64,000 nt of DNA from contig JAJEKV010000039.1 in assembly GCA_021234155.1 (NCBI GenBank), forward strand, positions 808,001-872,000, given 5' to 3'. The translations under genes and the position numbers were made by a program. Under the pieces are notes generated by a model, which ran no database searches, was not told the origin of the DNA, and worked only from the letters and a program-made list of their open reading frames with translations. Of this stretch, positions 33,640 through 44,617 are shown in pieces. The stretch is from Isoetes taiwanensis. Taxonomy: Eukaryota > Streptophyta > Lycopodiopsida > Isoetales > Isoetaceae. Position 1 is the stretch's first letter; each line of letters begins with the position of its first letter.

Positions 33640-35824
33640 ATCCTTGACTTAAAAGAAGAAGAGATGAAGGTTCTCTACGTGCATGTTACCACTTGCACGC
33701 GGTTTTGAATGTATTGGGCCACTTACCCTTGTTCACATTGGATACTGCATTCATGTCATTTAACACGTTTCTTCTCCTCTACTTTCTTCACATCTTCTCT
33801 GGCGACCTTATTTTCTTAACATTTACTTCTCCATACCTGCTATTTTCTTCACATCTTCTCTGGCAACCTCGTTTCTTAACATTTACTACTACATACCTAG
33901 CACGATCAGACTTTTTTATTGATGAATAGAGGAATAGAAATGCTGTGTTCGAATAAAAGCTGGAATTACGATTGACAATTCGGTTACTTGATGCTTGGCG
34001 TTCTATTACTTGAAGCAAATGTCATAAGAATAATAATTTACAAGAAATTTATCGCGGCCGCGAACATTTCTCTTTCTCGACCCCTTCCGTGTATCAAAAT
34101 GAGTAAACAAAATAAAAATGTTTATTACAGCCAAGTAAACATTTGCCCTTGCATTAGATAAGATTTGTCTAGTTGTAATGCTCTAGTTGTGTGACATATT
34201 GTCAGTCGTGTGCGCGCCATGCTTTAAACGTATGCAACATAGATCGTGTGTGTGTGTGTGTATTGTAAATACATACATCTATTTTTTTTTTTTTTTTTTT
34301 TTTGCCATTTGACTGAGTATGTTGTAAATACATATCCTCCATGTTCAAAGAAGGCGTTCAGAATATAGACTGCGCCTCCTTTGAACACAAACCATGGGCT
34401 CTGTAACCAAGGAAAGGGAGGATAAAGTGGGTTATGATTTAAAAACAACTCATAAATATGGACTTGGAGCTGGCTGGTCAACTTTCCTTGTTGAATCACT
34501 TATTTATGTTGAATTACAATGTTAAGTGTATAATTTGCAGAAAAAAAATAAAATCAATTGCAAAACAAAAAGGGCAATATCATCCATTATTCTATTTATT
34601 GAATGGTGCCCTCGAATTCATGGCAGAATTTATGCAATACAACTAAGGATGCATGCAATGCTTATATAAACATTTTCCCTTGATCCCCAAGTAGCTATGT
34701 GCATTGCTGTTTTAGAAACATTTAGCCTACTGATATATAATATCACAACACCCATATATCATTTCAAAGCATCAAGTTATTAAATCACAAGATCTCTAAA
34801 TATTATGCATGACTGTAGAGAAGTTTTATACTACGAATCATGTAGAAAGGAGTGTAGCCTTGCATGTATCAGAGACCCTGCTTACATGCCAAATTTAGCA
34901 AAAAAAAAAAAAAAAAGGGCCCCTTTAGCATGTCCAACATCAACCCACATGTCATGTCTCTAGTTTTTTTAATCTTAGGCTCTGCCCTGCAGCTGTTGGC
35001 CTAGAGGTTTTGCTTGGTTGCCCTAGAAGTAGGTATTTAGGTCCCTTTGCTTGCAGCTTACCCTTTCTCGCTAGGCGAGATGACCCCATGTTCCAGGCAA
35101 TTGTTAGCTGGGTGGGATTCCTGTAGCCTGTGCAACTTATTTGTGCTTCTTTGTGTCTAATGCATCTGTGGTTAAGATGTGTTATGACTAAGATGTAGAA
35201 GCGTTGCCATGTTGTTATGTTGGTTGCTGGATTGCCCTATTCAAGGGGAACCCATTAACGTAAGAGTGAAATTTATGAAAATTGAAGTTGTTTTGTCTAT
35301 TGATATTATCGCATTCATTTTTTGTATTAATTTTAAACCCTTACATTATGGAATTCCTAATATAAGGTGCATATTTTTTGTTCAAAAAAACGATTGTCCA
35401 AACTAGTGGCCCGAAGCAACTTTTAAATCTTCCACTATAACTAAAATAACCTTTGAACTTAATTAACTCAAAATACTTGATTCCGAAAAATGTTTTCATC
35501 TATATAAGCGGTTTCTATGCTTTATCAGAGGCAACACAGACCACATAACAACTTATAGATGATAAAAACCAGTTATCTTATCAATCATGCATATAAACCT
35601 ATAATTTGTCATTGAATTTTTACATTGAAGCTTTGTCCAAGGAGAAGCACACAAATATTATAGCTCTGCACCGCGAATCTAACCTCTGAGTCAGAGGTCT
35701 CTGCATCTATCCAACCTCTGAGCTGCCTTTACCAGAGGCTCTGAGATAGAACTCATACAGATGACTTTCAAAGGCTGGACAAAGAAACAAAAGAAATAAG
35801 AAAATAGCTTGAGATTCAACTTCC
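33640..35824. other. No supported gene; microsatellites
   Basis: A 60-bp near duplication (TTCTTCACATCTTCTCTGGC at 33783 and 33844), a (GT)n run near 34232-34260, a T-run near 34280-34303 and an A-run near 34900-34917. No convincing coding region is seen. Confidence 0.45.
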
Positions 35825-35855
35825 ATTAGGGCGGATTTGGGGTCTCAAAATGGCC
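35825..35855 (+). repeat. Left terminal inverted repeat of element 2
   Basis: 31 bases identical to the reverse complement of 55579-55609. It begins ATTAGGGCGGATTTGGGG and ends CAAAATGGCC. The repeat extends one more base outward (C before ATT) on both sides if the next position is allowed to mismatch. Confidence 0.9.
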
Positions 35856-36341
35856 TCCTATCAGCCATTCCACGTCATATTTCCGCTCCTTTTTTCCCAT
35901 GCCACCTAGGATACCAAACTCTCATAATTACAGATTTGCTTGGAATACTCTCCCGGAATAAGGGGGATCGCACATTTATGGCGCCATATGTATTTAATTC
36001 TGTTGGTTGTCAGACAGATTGATGCAACACGTGGCACTTCTAAAAAGCCACTTGCATTATAGCATACCGGCAACTCATGACGGTGCCTCTTGGTTTGTCA
36101 GATACCAAGCATGCGCATCCCCGATTCTTGTCTTGCGCCATTTTCATTTCGAGGCCATGGCCATACAAGCTTCCCGCCTTCTACATTTCAAAATTTGAAT
36201 GTGTAGGTTGAAGCTTTGTATCAGACTTTCGTTTCGAGGTGCTGCGATTGCGGCTTAAAAGTTCGTAAATCGGGATCTTTACTTCATCCCAATACAGGCT
36301 TCCCGCCCCCCCTACAATTCGAATTTTGAATTTGCTTAATG

Positions 36342-36349
36342 TATAAAAG
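36342..36349 (+). promoter_or_regulatory. TATA box of gene A
   Basis: TATAAAAG, 44 bp before the first ATG (36386), spaced for a start site just before that ATG. Confidence 0.55.
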
Positions 36350-36385
36350 CATGGATTGTAGGAGAATGGACTTTTCGATTTCCAT

Positions 36386-38992
36386 ATGCACGTTGCAAAT
36401 TTCAAAAACGAGGTTAGTACGGACGTTCGGCTCACACGAAGCGAATTGTGTTGGGGCATACAAATTGTACACCTTCATTTCGCGCCGTGCGATCCACGCA
36501 GTATGGAAGCTCCAAATGATGTGTGGATAAGGATCCAACTGACTCACGAATATGCTCCAGTCTTCAATCGCAAAAAAGGAGGTCTAAAAAATAAGCGACG
36601 TGTTGCGTCTTGCAGGCTCAAAAAGTGTCGACATCTGGGCGGATGGCAGTTTATATCCATTGGATCCGTTGAGTGGCAAGAAACCGCCATTTCGGGACGT
36701 TTCAAGTTTAGTCCAATTTTGTGGTGACGGTAACTCTGGCCTCTTGGGATATTGTGAGAGATTGAGAGAGGATGAAGGCATTCGGAATCGAATACAGTTC
36801 CTTGAGATGAGCTGCTTCCGATTGTCACAAGAGAATTATAACTTAAACCAGCCCGACTCTTTTTCTCTCCTTCATTACTCCATCGTAATGAAGGAAAGGA
36901 ATGACGGGGGGGAGGGAAACTTCTTTGAGATCTGAAGTGGACAAGTTCAAATTGGTGATAGGGCAGCTGCAAGAAAAGATCCAAGAGCTCGAAAGAGCAA
37001 ACTTTGGGCTTCAATGTAGGTTAAAGAATTTGAAGAAAACACCCCTTGGCTTGCGAGAAAGGAAGAAGCACTTTCGACCGATAGAGGAACTGAAGTTTGG
37101 ATCAGGTGCATTCAGACGCAGGGTCACGGCCACAAGGTCCGTTTACAACACTAGCAAAGGCCAATTAAGATCTGGGGAAACTAGAAGCAATCTTGGTTAC
37201 GTAGTGAAGAATCTAGCGACAAACAGGGAGATAGTGGACATGATTTGTCAGCCCTACAACTCTTCTCTCAAGAAGATGGTATTGGAAATGGTACTAGGAG
37301 AGATCTACAAGAAGTTAGAAGCGACAGATGTACAGACTGTTTGTGATGATGTAGGCATCAGTAGGCTTGGTTACCGTTCTCTATTCAAGCCATTCCACGA
37401 AGCGTTGAAAAGAATGGGCACAAAAAAAATATTCGCTCCACGTCCACAAATTGTCGAGAATACAAGGGTTACTAGGACAAAGATGGTGTATGCCATATTA
37501 GGAGAGATGCACCACGTTGAATGTGCTGGTCCCGCCATAGCCATAAAAGATAAGAATGGCAAGGATTGTTGTGATATAGTTGGAATGAATGAACGCAATA
37601 ATCTTTGGGTTGACCTGGTTACTCTCTTACAATTCCTTGTCAAATATTATGACTTAACAGTTGCAGAAACTAATGGTGAGATTGAAGTTTGCATAAAATT
37701 GGATGAAATGGAACTGACCAAGTTTGAGAAGTATGAGAGGGTATCCGTTGTCATCATGAATAGAGCAATTGAGAATGCAATTGCATATGCTAAATCAAAG
37801 AGCAACAAGAATAATAAAAAGATGTAGAGGTGACTCGACGAGGAGAAGAAGCGTCTTGAAAAATGGTTCTCATGTCAATCAAGATGACACCGTGGTTAGG
37901 TCTCTTTAAAGTTCGAAAAGAAACCCACGAGGTATTGAAATGGGTGTTCAATCAAACCGACATCCCGAGTCTAATATCTAGATTCGAGGGAGGGAAAAAT
38001 TGCAAGTAGATCACTATGGATCTTACAAAGTAATTTTTCACTTGGCGTCTGATTTAAAACCGAGAAAGCAATGTACAACATAAGTGGAGGAGGACAAGGA
38101 ACATGCAAAAGATGTCTCATCTTTGCAATCATGCAAGGGAAGTCAAATCTTGGGAAGACTGTTTCAACCTTGTCCCTTAACCAAGCAAATGCTTCTAATA
38201 GAGGAGAAGAAGATCCCAAGTTCCATGGCATTTTCCCCATTCCATTAGAGAGGGTTCATATCCGCACTTTTTGCTTTGCGGCTTTGTGAGAATCATCGAC
38301 AAGATGATATTTTTGAGCTGCAGATTCGTGTGGAACATTTCAGACAAGAAGAGAAGAGAGGAAGGAATTCATAGAGTTGAACATGTTCTATCAGAAGCAG
38401 GTTTGCATGGTGGCAATGTAAGATTAGAGCTCGATGAGAAACGGGCAGGAAGAACAAGTGAGAATCATAGAGAGGCTCTGAACGGAAACCAGATGGGAGA
38501 AAAGGTCTATGAATTTGAAAAATTGTTGGTTGATGCGGAGCAGGACCGCACAGATGGCGTTCGTTCGGCATTGAGGAAAAAAAAGCATGGGATGCATTGG
38601 CTGAATTGTTCCCATACATTCAGAGAATGGACCTCACAAGAGAAGATGCAGAAATGTTCGTGCAAGCGAATAACAAATTTATTAGAGCTTTCATAGACGC
38701 ATGGGGAGAGAGTGAAGTCACGCACTACTTGCACATCTTTTGGGCTCATGCACCTTGGTTTTTTAGGAAGTATGGAAGCCTAGCAGTGTGAAGTGCAGAA
38801 GGCATGGAGAAGTCGCATAAACAAGCTAAAATAGCCTTTCATCGTAACACTCAAAGAGGGGATGGAAATGTGGGAACCAACCCTCTAAGACAGATGACAG
38901 AGTGGTTTTATAGAAGGGCGATGGCTAAATACGACAAGAAGGTCGCTTTAAGGAGCAACCCAGAAGTCGTAAACACCATTGGCATATGCTGA
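36386..38992 (+). pseudogene. Gene A: transposase-like protein, decayed
   Basis: The gene is broken into at least four frames. The best part is 36901-37827 (308 residues): a coiled coil (FKLVIGQLQEKIQELERAN), a helical domain, then VCIKLDEMEL..FEKYERVSVVIMNRA. Later come SYKVIFHLASDLK and GTCKRC (about 38020-38120), FPIPLERVHI..RIIDKM (about 38235-38300) and finally FFRKYGSLAV, an in-frame TGA, then EGMEKSHKQAK (about 38760-38830). This order of an acidic block, a D followed by CxxC, an H-x-L-like helix and a terminal G-x-E-K block resembles, from memory, an uncharacterised RNase H-fold transposase-like family of algae and animals. If so, the acidic residues in LDE, SDLK and GMEK are DDE candidates. 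Being the only plus-strand gene at the left end, it is the best transposase candidate. Confidence 0.55.
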
Positions 38993-39101
38993 AGAGAAAA
39001 CGGAAAGTTGCTTGGCAAAATTCTAGGGCCCCACTAGCATCGCAACAGTGGAGATCTAAGAGACAAAGAATCGGTAAAGTATACTTGTAATGTGTAGCAT
39101 G

Positions 39102-39240
39102 TTCACACGACGTGAAGTACTTGCCTCCAACCTTGTTTGCACAACTGTAGCTTCGCGTCGTGTGATCTTATTTGTATCATACGACGCAAACAGTGGAGTT
39201 TGCTATTGCTTGCATTTATGTGGCTTCGCGTCGTGTGAAG
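39102..39240. repeat. Hairpin pair between genes A and B
   Basis: TTCACACGACGTGAA (39102-39116) pairs with CTTCGCGTCGTGTGATC (39151-39167). A second pair follows, ATCATACGACGCAAA (39177-39190) with CTTCGCGTCGTGTGAAG (39224-39240). They lie between the convergent ends of A and B. Confidence 0.8.
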
Positions 39241-39321
39241 CTTTACAAGATAATAATAAAAAAAGGTTACTTTTGATTAAAGTTGTGAAAAATGTTATAT
39301 TGAAAAACAAAATACAACGAC

Positions 39322-39798
39322 TCATTGTTGCTCCAGTGCGAGCTCTTCTTCATTATCTTCATCATCATCATCAGCTCCGTCCTCGTCTTCGTCTTCATCT
39401 CTTCTCCTCAAGCGAGCAATCACCCTATCCAAACGTTCCTCCAATCTATCCACCATCTCTTTGTACATGTCCCGCTCCTGTCCCAATAGCACAACGTGTT
39501 CTTCTGCCTAAATTAGCAACCTCGTTGCCGTCATAACCACCTCAGTGCAGTTGTTGGGGCATCCCCTCCTGTCCAGCCTTCTATTCAACCGCCTGATTTG
39601 CCTCTCCTGGCTACGAAGCATGAGAAAGTTGAATTCATTCTCTTCTTCTTTCTGCTGAATTGTAACGGCGTTTTCCTTTAGAAGATCATGCTCCTTCAAC
39701 CTCTTCATTAGAACACCCAACACTATGTTAGAAGGGAGTTCTATCCTCTTGCGTTTTCCCTTATCAGGGGTTGAGGATGTGGAGGCCATAGATGACAA
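39322..39798 (-). pseudogene. Gene B: Ser-rich/coiled-coil protein
   Basis: A 158-codon frame with one in-frame TAG (39508-39510) that would be CAG or similar in an intact copy. The N-terminus MSSMASTSS is followed by a basic patch and IELPSNIVLGVLMKRLKEHD, then a long heptad-type helix with many E, R and Q, and an acidic tail (DEDEDEDGADDDDED). The LP..I.L.V.MKR.KE signature is shared with D and E, so B, D and E, and less clearly C, are paralogues. A TATA box (TATAAAT, 39875-39881) stands 77 bp upstream. Function unknown; coiled-coil and acidic tail suggest protein binding. Confidence 0.65.
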
Positions 39799-40017
39799 AT
39801 GGGAGGGACGTTAAGATTATAGAAGTGAGGAGCAAAGACTCTAACCGGCGAAGGAGCACAATGCAAGGACCTCAATTTATACATATTAGCGATTGAACAT
39901 ATTAAACACAATCGGCTGCTGTCGCACGTGTCGAGCGGATTATGTCGGTTGTCCGCTAGAACACATTAATGGTATTGTCTGCTGGAACACATTAATAACT
40001 ATTCTAACTACATTGTA

Positions 40018-40081
40018 TCACACCACGCGAAATCTGCACACGCGCTTTAAAACCCTATGAAGGGTTTCGCTTCGTGTGATC
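40018..40081. repeat. Hairpin between genes B and C
   Basis: ATCACACCACGCGAAAT pairs with GGTTTCGCTTCGTGTGATC, a variant of the element 2 hairpin. It lies between the C stop (40230) and the B TATA box (39881). Confidence 0.75.
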
Positions 40082-40229
40082 TGTCTTGTCATTCTATCTA
40101 CCACGGATATTGAAAATTAAAAATAGGAAACGTAACATTCGGCACATTTGTCAAAAACTTTTCCCATTGAGAAACAAAATAATTACAAACATTAAAAAAA
40201 AACGGGCCCCTCTAGGAGGAGCCCGATGC

Positions 40230-40646
40230 CTATGATCGTCGGGCAAGCTCTTCCTGGAGGGCAGTGATAATCTTTTTCTGCTCCTCCAACATGATTGCCT
40301 GCCCCGCAACCACGTTCTCATAGTCTGCAATCTTATCTTCCCGCTCATCGAGTTGAGCTCCGGCAGCCTCGCCTGCTTCGATTGCGGCCCTAAGCCTCTC
40401 TTGGAGGTTAGATCTCGTGGCGCGCAATTCGCGGTCTATGGCAGCCCGCTGATTGTCGCGCACTAAAATCACCTCCCTATAGAAGGCGGCCTTGTCCTCT
40501 GCCGCAACCAGCTTGGCGACGTCTTCATCATTCTTTTCTTTCAGAAGGCGGATCCGTTCCTCCGCTTCAGCACGAATGTTCTTAATTTCCTTGAACAGAA
40601 CTTGAGACAAGATCTCGGCAGGGATGGAACTGGAGCTGGAGGCCAT
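40230..40646 (-). CDS. Gene C: coiled-coil protein, intact
   Basis: This 138-residue frame is unbroken and starts MASSSSSIPAEILSQVLFKE. Almost the whole protein is a predicted coiled coil with regular E, K, R and A spacing (EERIRLLKEKN, AAFYREVILVRDNQRAAIDR, EQKKIITALQEELARR). Its serine-rich N-terminus and size match D and E, but the LPVDITL signature is replaced. A TATA-like CTATATAAAA lies at 40727-40736, 81 bp upstream. No catalytic motif is seen; a structural or DNA/protein-bridging role is a guess. Confidence 0.65.
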   Translation of the reverse strand: MASSSSSIPAEILSQVLFKEIKNIRAEAEERIRLLKEKNDEDVAKLVAAEDKAAFYREVILVRDNQRAAIDRELRATRSNLQERLRAAIEAGEAAGAQLDEREDKIADYENVVAGQAIMLEEQKKIITALQEELARRS

Positions 40647-41144
40647 TGAAAGTGATGGGAGAACAGGAGAGATGGCTGAGGGCGGATGTGGTAGAGCCGG
40701 ATAGGAGAAGACAAAGGCCTCCGAGGTTTTATATAGAAACTAGAGATACATTGGAATCTACGATTGCGAGTACCGATAAAGTTGTGTAATAATCCTACGT
40801 GGCGAAATTATAGCATGCAATCAGGCAACGGTAGCATATGTTCGCATCATGGGATCCGTCATATCCTAGCCGTACTGTATGCAGGCCGTACAAAAGACAG
40901 TGTTATTGTGGCAGCGCATGCCACGTCCTTGGCATGACGTTGTCATCCACATGCCACGTATGTGAATAAACGTTGTCATCCACATGCCACGTGCTTTGGG
41001 TGCTGGCGCTTGCCAATCCTAGATATATGACTAATTCGCATTAACCTGCAAGTTATCACATAATCTAGCTAGATATTTGTGTTACATATAGTTTTCCATT
41101 AATAAATTAGGAATTTATACATACAACGAGGTGTACGTTATGGA

Positions 41145-41211
41145 GATCATACGACGTGAAATCCATTGATTGCTACCTAATTGCAAGCATGGCATTTCGC
41201 GTCGTGTGATC
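41145..41211. repeat. Hairpin between genes C and D
   Basis: GATCATACGACGTGAAAT pairs with ATTTCGCGTCGTGTGATC around a 31-bp loop (CCATTGATTGC..GCATGGC). It is nearly identical to the hairpin at 42027-42093, loop included. Confidence 0.9.
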
Positions 41212-41297
41212 TTTTAATAACACACAACAAGAGAACAGATAGAAGCAAGAAATAGAGAAAACTTTTGTTTGAAACAAAAAACATATAGATACAATGG

Positions 41298-41675
41298 CTA
41301 GGGATCTTCATGATCCTGTAGCTGATTTTGACGATCCTATAGCTGAAGCCGTAAAGCTACGTTCTCATCCTCCGCAGCTCGAAGCTTCTTCTTCATATCT
41401 TCTAACGCCTGCGAAATATTGTGTGCAGTTAAAACTGCCTCGACCCTACGGCTATTGGCCTCTCGGTAAATAGTGAATGTTGCAGCGAGCTCAATGTCTC
41501 GCTCATGCAGCAGCCCCCTCGTGAATTCTAACCTGTCGACCGCCTCGATCTTCTCGGCGACGAGACAGCTGTTTTTGTCGTGAATCTCCTTGAATCTCTT
41601 CATCACCACTGCAAGGGTGATGTCCACGGGCAGCTCTGGGCGCGGTCGCTTGCTAGAGGAGGATGAAGATGCCAT
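41298..41675 (-). pseudogene. Gene D: Ser-rich/coiled-coil protein with one nonsense codon
   Basis: Starts MASSSSSSKRPRPELPVDIT, then LAVVMKRFKEIHDKN and a long helix (SQALEDMKKKLRAAEDENVA). An in-frame TAG at 41337-41339 stands where gene E has CAG. Reading on, the frame ends 12 codons later at 41298 in DHEDP, exactly as in E. D is a recent paralogue of E: promoter, hairpins and loops are also duplicated. TATA box TATAAAT at 41761-41767. Confidence 0.7.
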
Positions 41676-41790
41676 CGAAGCAGAAGGCGGAAGGCGAAAG
41701 TAGAAGATGAGCAGAAGGCGGAAGAGGATCGGAGGTCGAAGGCAAGATAGAAGGTCTTCTATTTATAACATAGATTTCGTAGTAGCTTGA

Positions 41791-41922
41791 GTCACACGAC
41801 GCGAAGGATGCCGTCGGTCAGGAAAATGGACCGTTACTTCTCGCATCGTGTGAGGAAGCCATTACTTCTTCTCGCGTCTTTACTTCCAGAGAAATATTAC
41901 ACGACGCGAAAGCTCGTGTGAT
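41791..41922. repeat. Hairpin motifs upstream of gene D
   Basis: GTCACACGACGCGAA (41791-41805) with CTTCTCGCATCGTGTGAGG (41837-41855), then a compact ACACGACGCGAAAGCTCGTGTGAT (41899-41922; first 20 bases shown as separate arms ACACGACG and CGTGTGAT). They precede the D promoter. Confidence 0.7.
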
Positions 41923-42026
41923 AATTTTTATTGATAATTTCGGTGATACAATCTATACATAAGTAATTTTACTGATACATAACTAAAGATAGAACTTCTC
42001 ATTGAAGCAAAATAGAACGGCATGGA

Positions 42027-42093
42027 GATCACACGACGCGAAATCCATTGATTGCTACCTAATTGCAAGCAAGGCATTTCGCATCGTGTGATC
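42027..42093. repeat. Hairpin between genes D and E
   Basis: GATCACACGACGCGAAAT pairs with ATTTCGCATCGTGTGATC around the same loop as at 41145-41211. The stem is 18 bp with one mismatch. It is the cleanest example of the element 2 hairpin. Confidence 0.9.
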
Positions 42094-42191
42094 TTTTAAT
42101 AAAACAGAACATACATTGGAACAAGAGGATAGATAGAAGCAAAAAATAGAGAAAACTTTTCTTTGAAGCAAAAAATAGATAGATACAACGG

Positions 42192-42592
42192 CTAGGGATC
42201 TTCATGATCCTCTAGCTGATTTTCATGGTCCTGCAGCTGAAGTCGTAAGGCTGCGTTCTCATCCTCCGCAGCTCGGAGCTTCTTCTCCATATATTCTAAG
42301 GCCTGCGAAATCGTGGCGGTTTCAACTGCCTCCGCCCGGCTCGTCGCCTCTTGGTACATGGCGAATGTTTCCGCTGAGCTCAATGTCTCGCTCATGCGGC
42401 GGCCCAGCGCTCGTGAAGGCTAATCTGTCGGCCGCCTCCATATTCTCGGCGGCGAGGGCGGTTGTTTTCATCATGGATCTCCTTGAATCTCTTCATCACC
42501 ACCGCAAGGGTGATGTCCACGAGCGCACTATGGCGCTGGGGAGTGCTATCTTGCCGCGTGGTAAACTTGCTAGAGGAAGATGATGATGCCAT
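42192..42592 (-). pseudogene. Gene E: frameshifted paralogue of D
   Basis: Starts MASSSSSSK at 42592 and keeps LVDITLAVVMKRFKEIHDEN, then shifts frame near 42400 and resumes with ALEYMEKKLRAAEDENAA, ending DHEDP at 42192. TATA box TATAAAT at 42683-42689. With D it forms a tandem duplication of about 870 bp that includes gene, promoter and hairpin. Confidence 0.65.
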
Positions 42593-42712
42593 CGAAATAT
42601 AAGGTGGAAGGCGGGCCTGGTAGAAGATGAGCAGAATAGCGGAAGGCGTCCGAGAGGAGGTCCGAGTGGACATAGGTCTTCTATTTATAACATAGATTTC
42701 GTAGTAGCTTGA

Positions 42713-42744
42713 GTCACACGAGTTGCTTCTCGCGTCGTATGAGG
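42713..42744. repeat. Partial hairpin between U2 and E
   Basis: GTCACACGA and TTCTCGCGTCGTATGAGG, a shortened version of the 41791-41855 motif. It lies between the U2 end and the E promoter. Confidence 0.55.
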
Positions 42745-42963
42745 AATAAATAAATTAATTGTTTTTTTCCAATAATATTTCATTTCTTGAGAGAAATATC
42801 ACCGCGGCCGAAAACCTAGATATGATGAAAAATCGGTGATGATGTATTTTGCGTGATGTGAATAAATACAAATAAAATAATTTTTATTAGTAATTTCGGT
42901 AATACAATCTATACATAAATAATTTTACCGATACAAGTTGGAAAATATATAACTTCCAAATTT

Positions 42964-44391
42964 TCAAGCTTCGTCGTCAATTTCATGCTCTTTCAATCCC
43001 CTGCCGCACTGATCCAACAAGGCAACGACTTCCATGTTATCGACCCCAGCTTCCAACCTTGGGTGAGTCAAGCTAGCAGCTAAAAAATTTAACATATTGC
43101 TCGCTTGCAGACCGGCTTGGTCGTCAAAATATTGTAGCACAACATCCCGCCGAATTGCTATTACCCTTTCAGTGTTTGATGCCAATTGGGAATGGTTCCC
43201 GAACATGCATAATGCACGGATGTAATAGACAAACTCTGCACCTTTTGGACTGAAAGTTCTGTTGAAGACGATTATCTCCCCATTAACGAATCTTGAGATA
43301 TATCGTAACAATGTAGAGTCCTTCAATCTTTCCTGTCCCCGTGCGTGCATCGGCAAGAAAAATCATCTACTTCCCACAAATAAGAACCCTCAAGCTTATC
43401 TTCTTCACATTTCTCCTCATCTATGAGGCTTATCTTTTGCCGCGATTGATGAAGGGCACACCAAACACAGTAGATCTGTTGGCGACTTTGCAAGGAGATC
43501 TTTGGAATTCTTCTTCCGTTGGTAGATTAAGCCTCCTCTTGAGCAAATCGAGACTCCCGACCTCTCATAGGCTTCTTTAAGCTTTATAGCATTGCCCGTA
43601 TAAAGAAGACACTTCAAACATCTCTTTGTCTAAATCCTCTTCAAAATCTAGGCCTAGGTTTACCCATTAGGCCAAAGATGTGATATAAGCTTCGTCTTCC
43701 CTAGCACACATTAAGTAACAAAGGCGGGTTCCTCGGTATATCACTTAGCAATAGGTATTCTTTGCCTTCCACTAAAATTGGCCTTATATCGGACAACTTC
43801 TTTTCATCCTCATCCTCATCCTCATCACCTTGAAATCATCTTCCTCCTCACGGTTCACCCAAGGCCGGTCGCGTCGAAGCTAAAACTCCTACATTCTTGC
43901 TCTTCTTCTTGTAGATCTATCTCCATTTCTCGTCATAGTCGGCATCATCACACATAACCGACCCCCCTTGGCTTAAAGATTTCATTGTTTCCAGTGTATC
44001 TTCGGTTTGGCGGAAGCGGAATGCAATAACTAGCAAATGCAAGCGGCAAAGAGAAATAAGATACCTTCTTAAGTACAAGGGCGCGGCCGGGGAGGAGTCC
44101 GTTTCGCGCGGATTCTTGAAAAACATCTTCGCCTGTTTGCAAATGGGAAGCTGCCTCCTCTAGAGCTGGTTTTGGAATCCACGAGCGGGGACATCCGCAA
44201 AGGGCGTCTTGGCCAGACCAAGCGGTCGGGGTGAAGGCTAAAGCAACCTCGCGATAGCATCAAGCTCGCTCTTGTTTGCCATGATGTCCAACTCCTTGCA
44301 ATAGAACGGATAAATCGCGATCCGGCGCGCCTTCCTCGTTGTCATGTGGGGCGGATGCATACCATTCGAGGAACTTCACATAACAATCCAT
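42964..44391 (-). pseudogene. U2: element 2 homologue of U1
   Basis: Minus-strand, several frames. From the 5' end: MDCYVKFLEWYASAPHDNEEG, a helical region, an acidic run (DEDEDEDEKKL near 43820), then IRPILVEGKEYLLLSDI (about 43745-43800) and LPTEEEF (about 43510), and an open C-terminal frame 43356-42964 (FVNGEIIVFNRTFSPKG .. AIRRDVVLQYFDD). The order and spacing of acidic run, G(K/E)EYLLLSDI, LPTEEEF and C-terminal domain match U1. The C-terminal 60 residues align to U1 without gaps but with modest identity. No known domain. Confidence 0.6.
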
Positions 44392-44523
44392 GGCGAAGCA
44401 GACGACGAAAGCAAGAAGATGTTTAGGAGCGGTAAAGGTCTTTGTCGCCACGAACTCAAGTAGCCGTTGTCGATTATGAAAGGGGACACGCGGTAGTTGT
44501 GGGGAGATTTGTCCGGTATTTTT

Positions 44524-44549
44524 TATGGTTAGGGTTAGGGTTAGGGTTG
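44524..44549 (-). other. CCCTAA-type run upstream of U2
   Basis: Three to four GGTTAG/GGGTTA units sit between hairpin 44550-44617 and U2. On the U2 strand they read AACCCTAACCCTAACC, like the telo-box found in plant promoters. Too short to be a telomere. Confidence 0.4.
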
Positions 44550-44617
44550 GATCACACGCGACGCGAAAACTACTATGTGCAACAAAAAGCACAATGCTTT
44601 GCTGGCATCGTGTGATC
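44550..44617. repeat. Hairpin upstream of U2
   Basis: GATCACACGCGACGCGAAA pairs with TTGCTGGCATCGTGTGATC, a variant with a two-base insertion in the left arm. It marks the 5' boundary of U2. Confidence 0.75.

Noticed and set aside
36544-37014. Minus-strand 156-codon frame opposite gene A
   Set aside because: Antisense to the better supported gene A coding region.
39102-42093. CRISPR array (repeated 16-18 bp motifs)
   Set aside because: The motifs are inverted pairs between eukaryotic-type genes, not regularly spaced direct repeats.
44524-44549. Interstitial telomere
   Set aside because: Only three to four TTAGGG-like units; better explained as a telo-box-type promoter motif upstream of U2.
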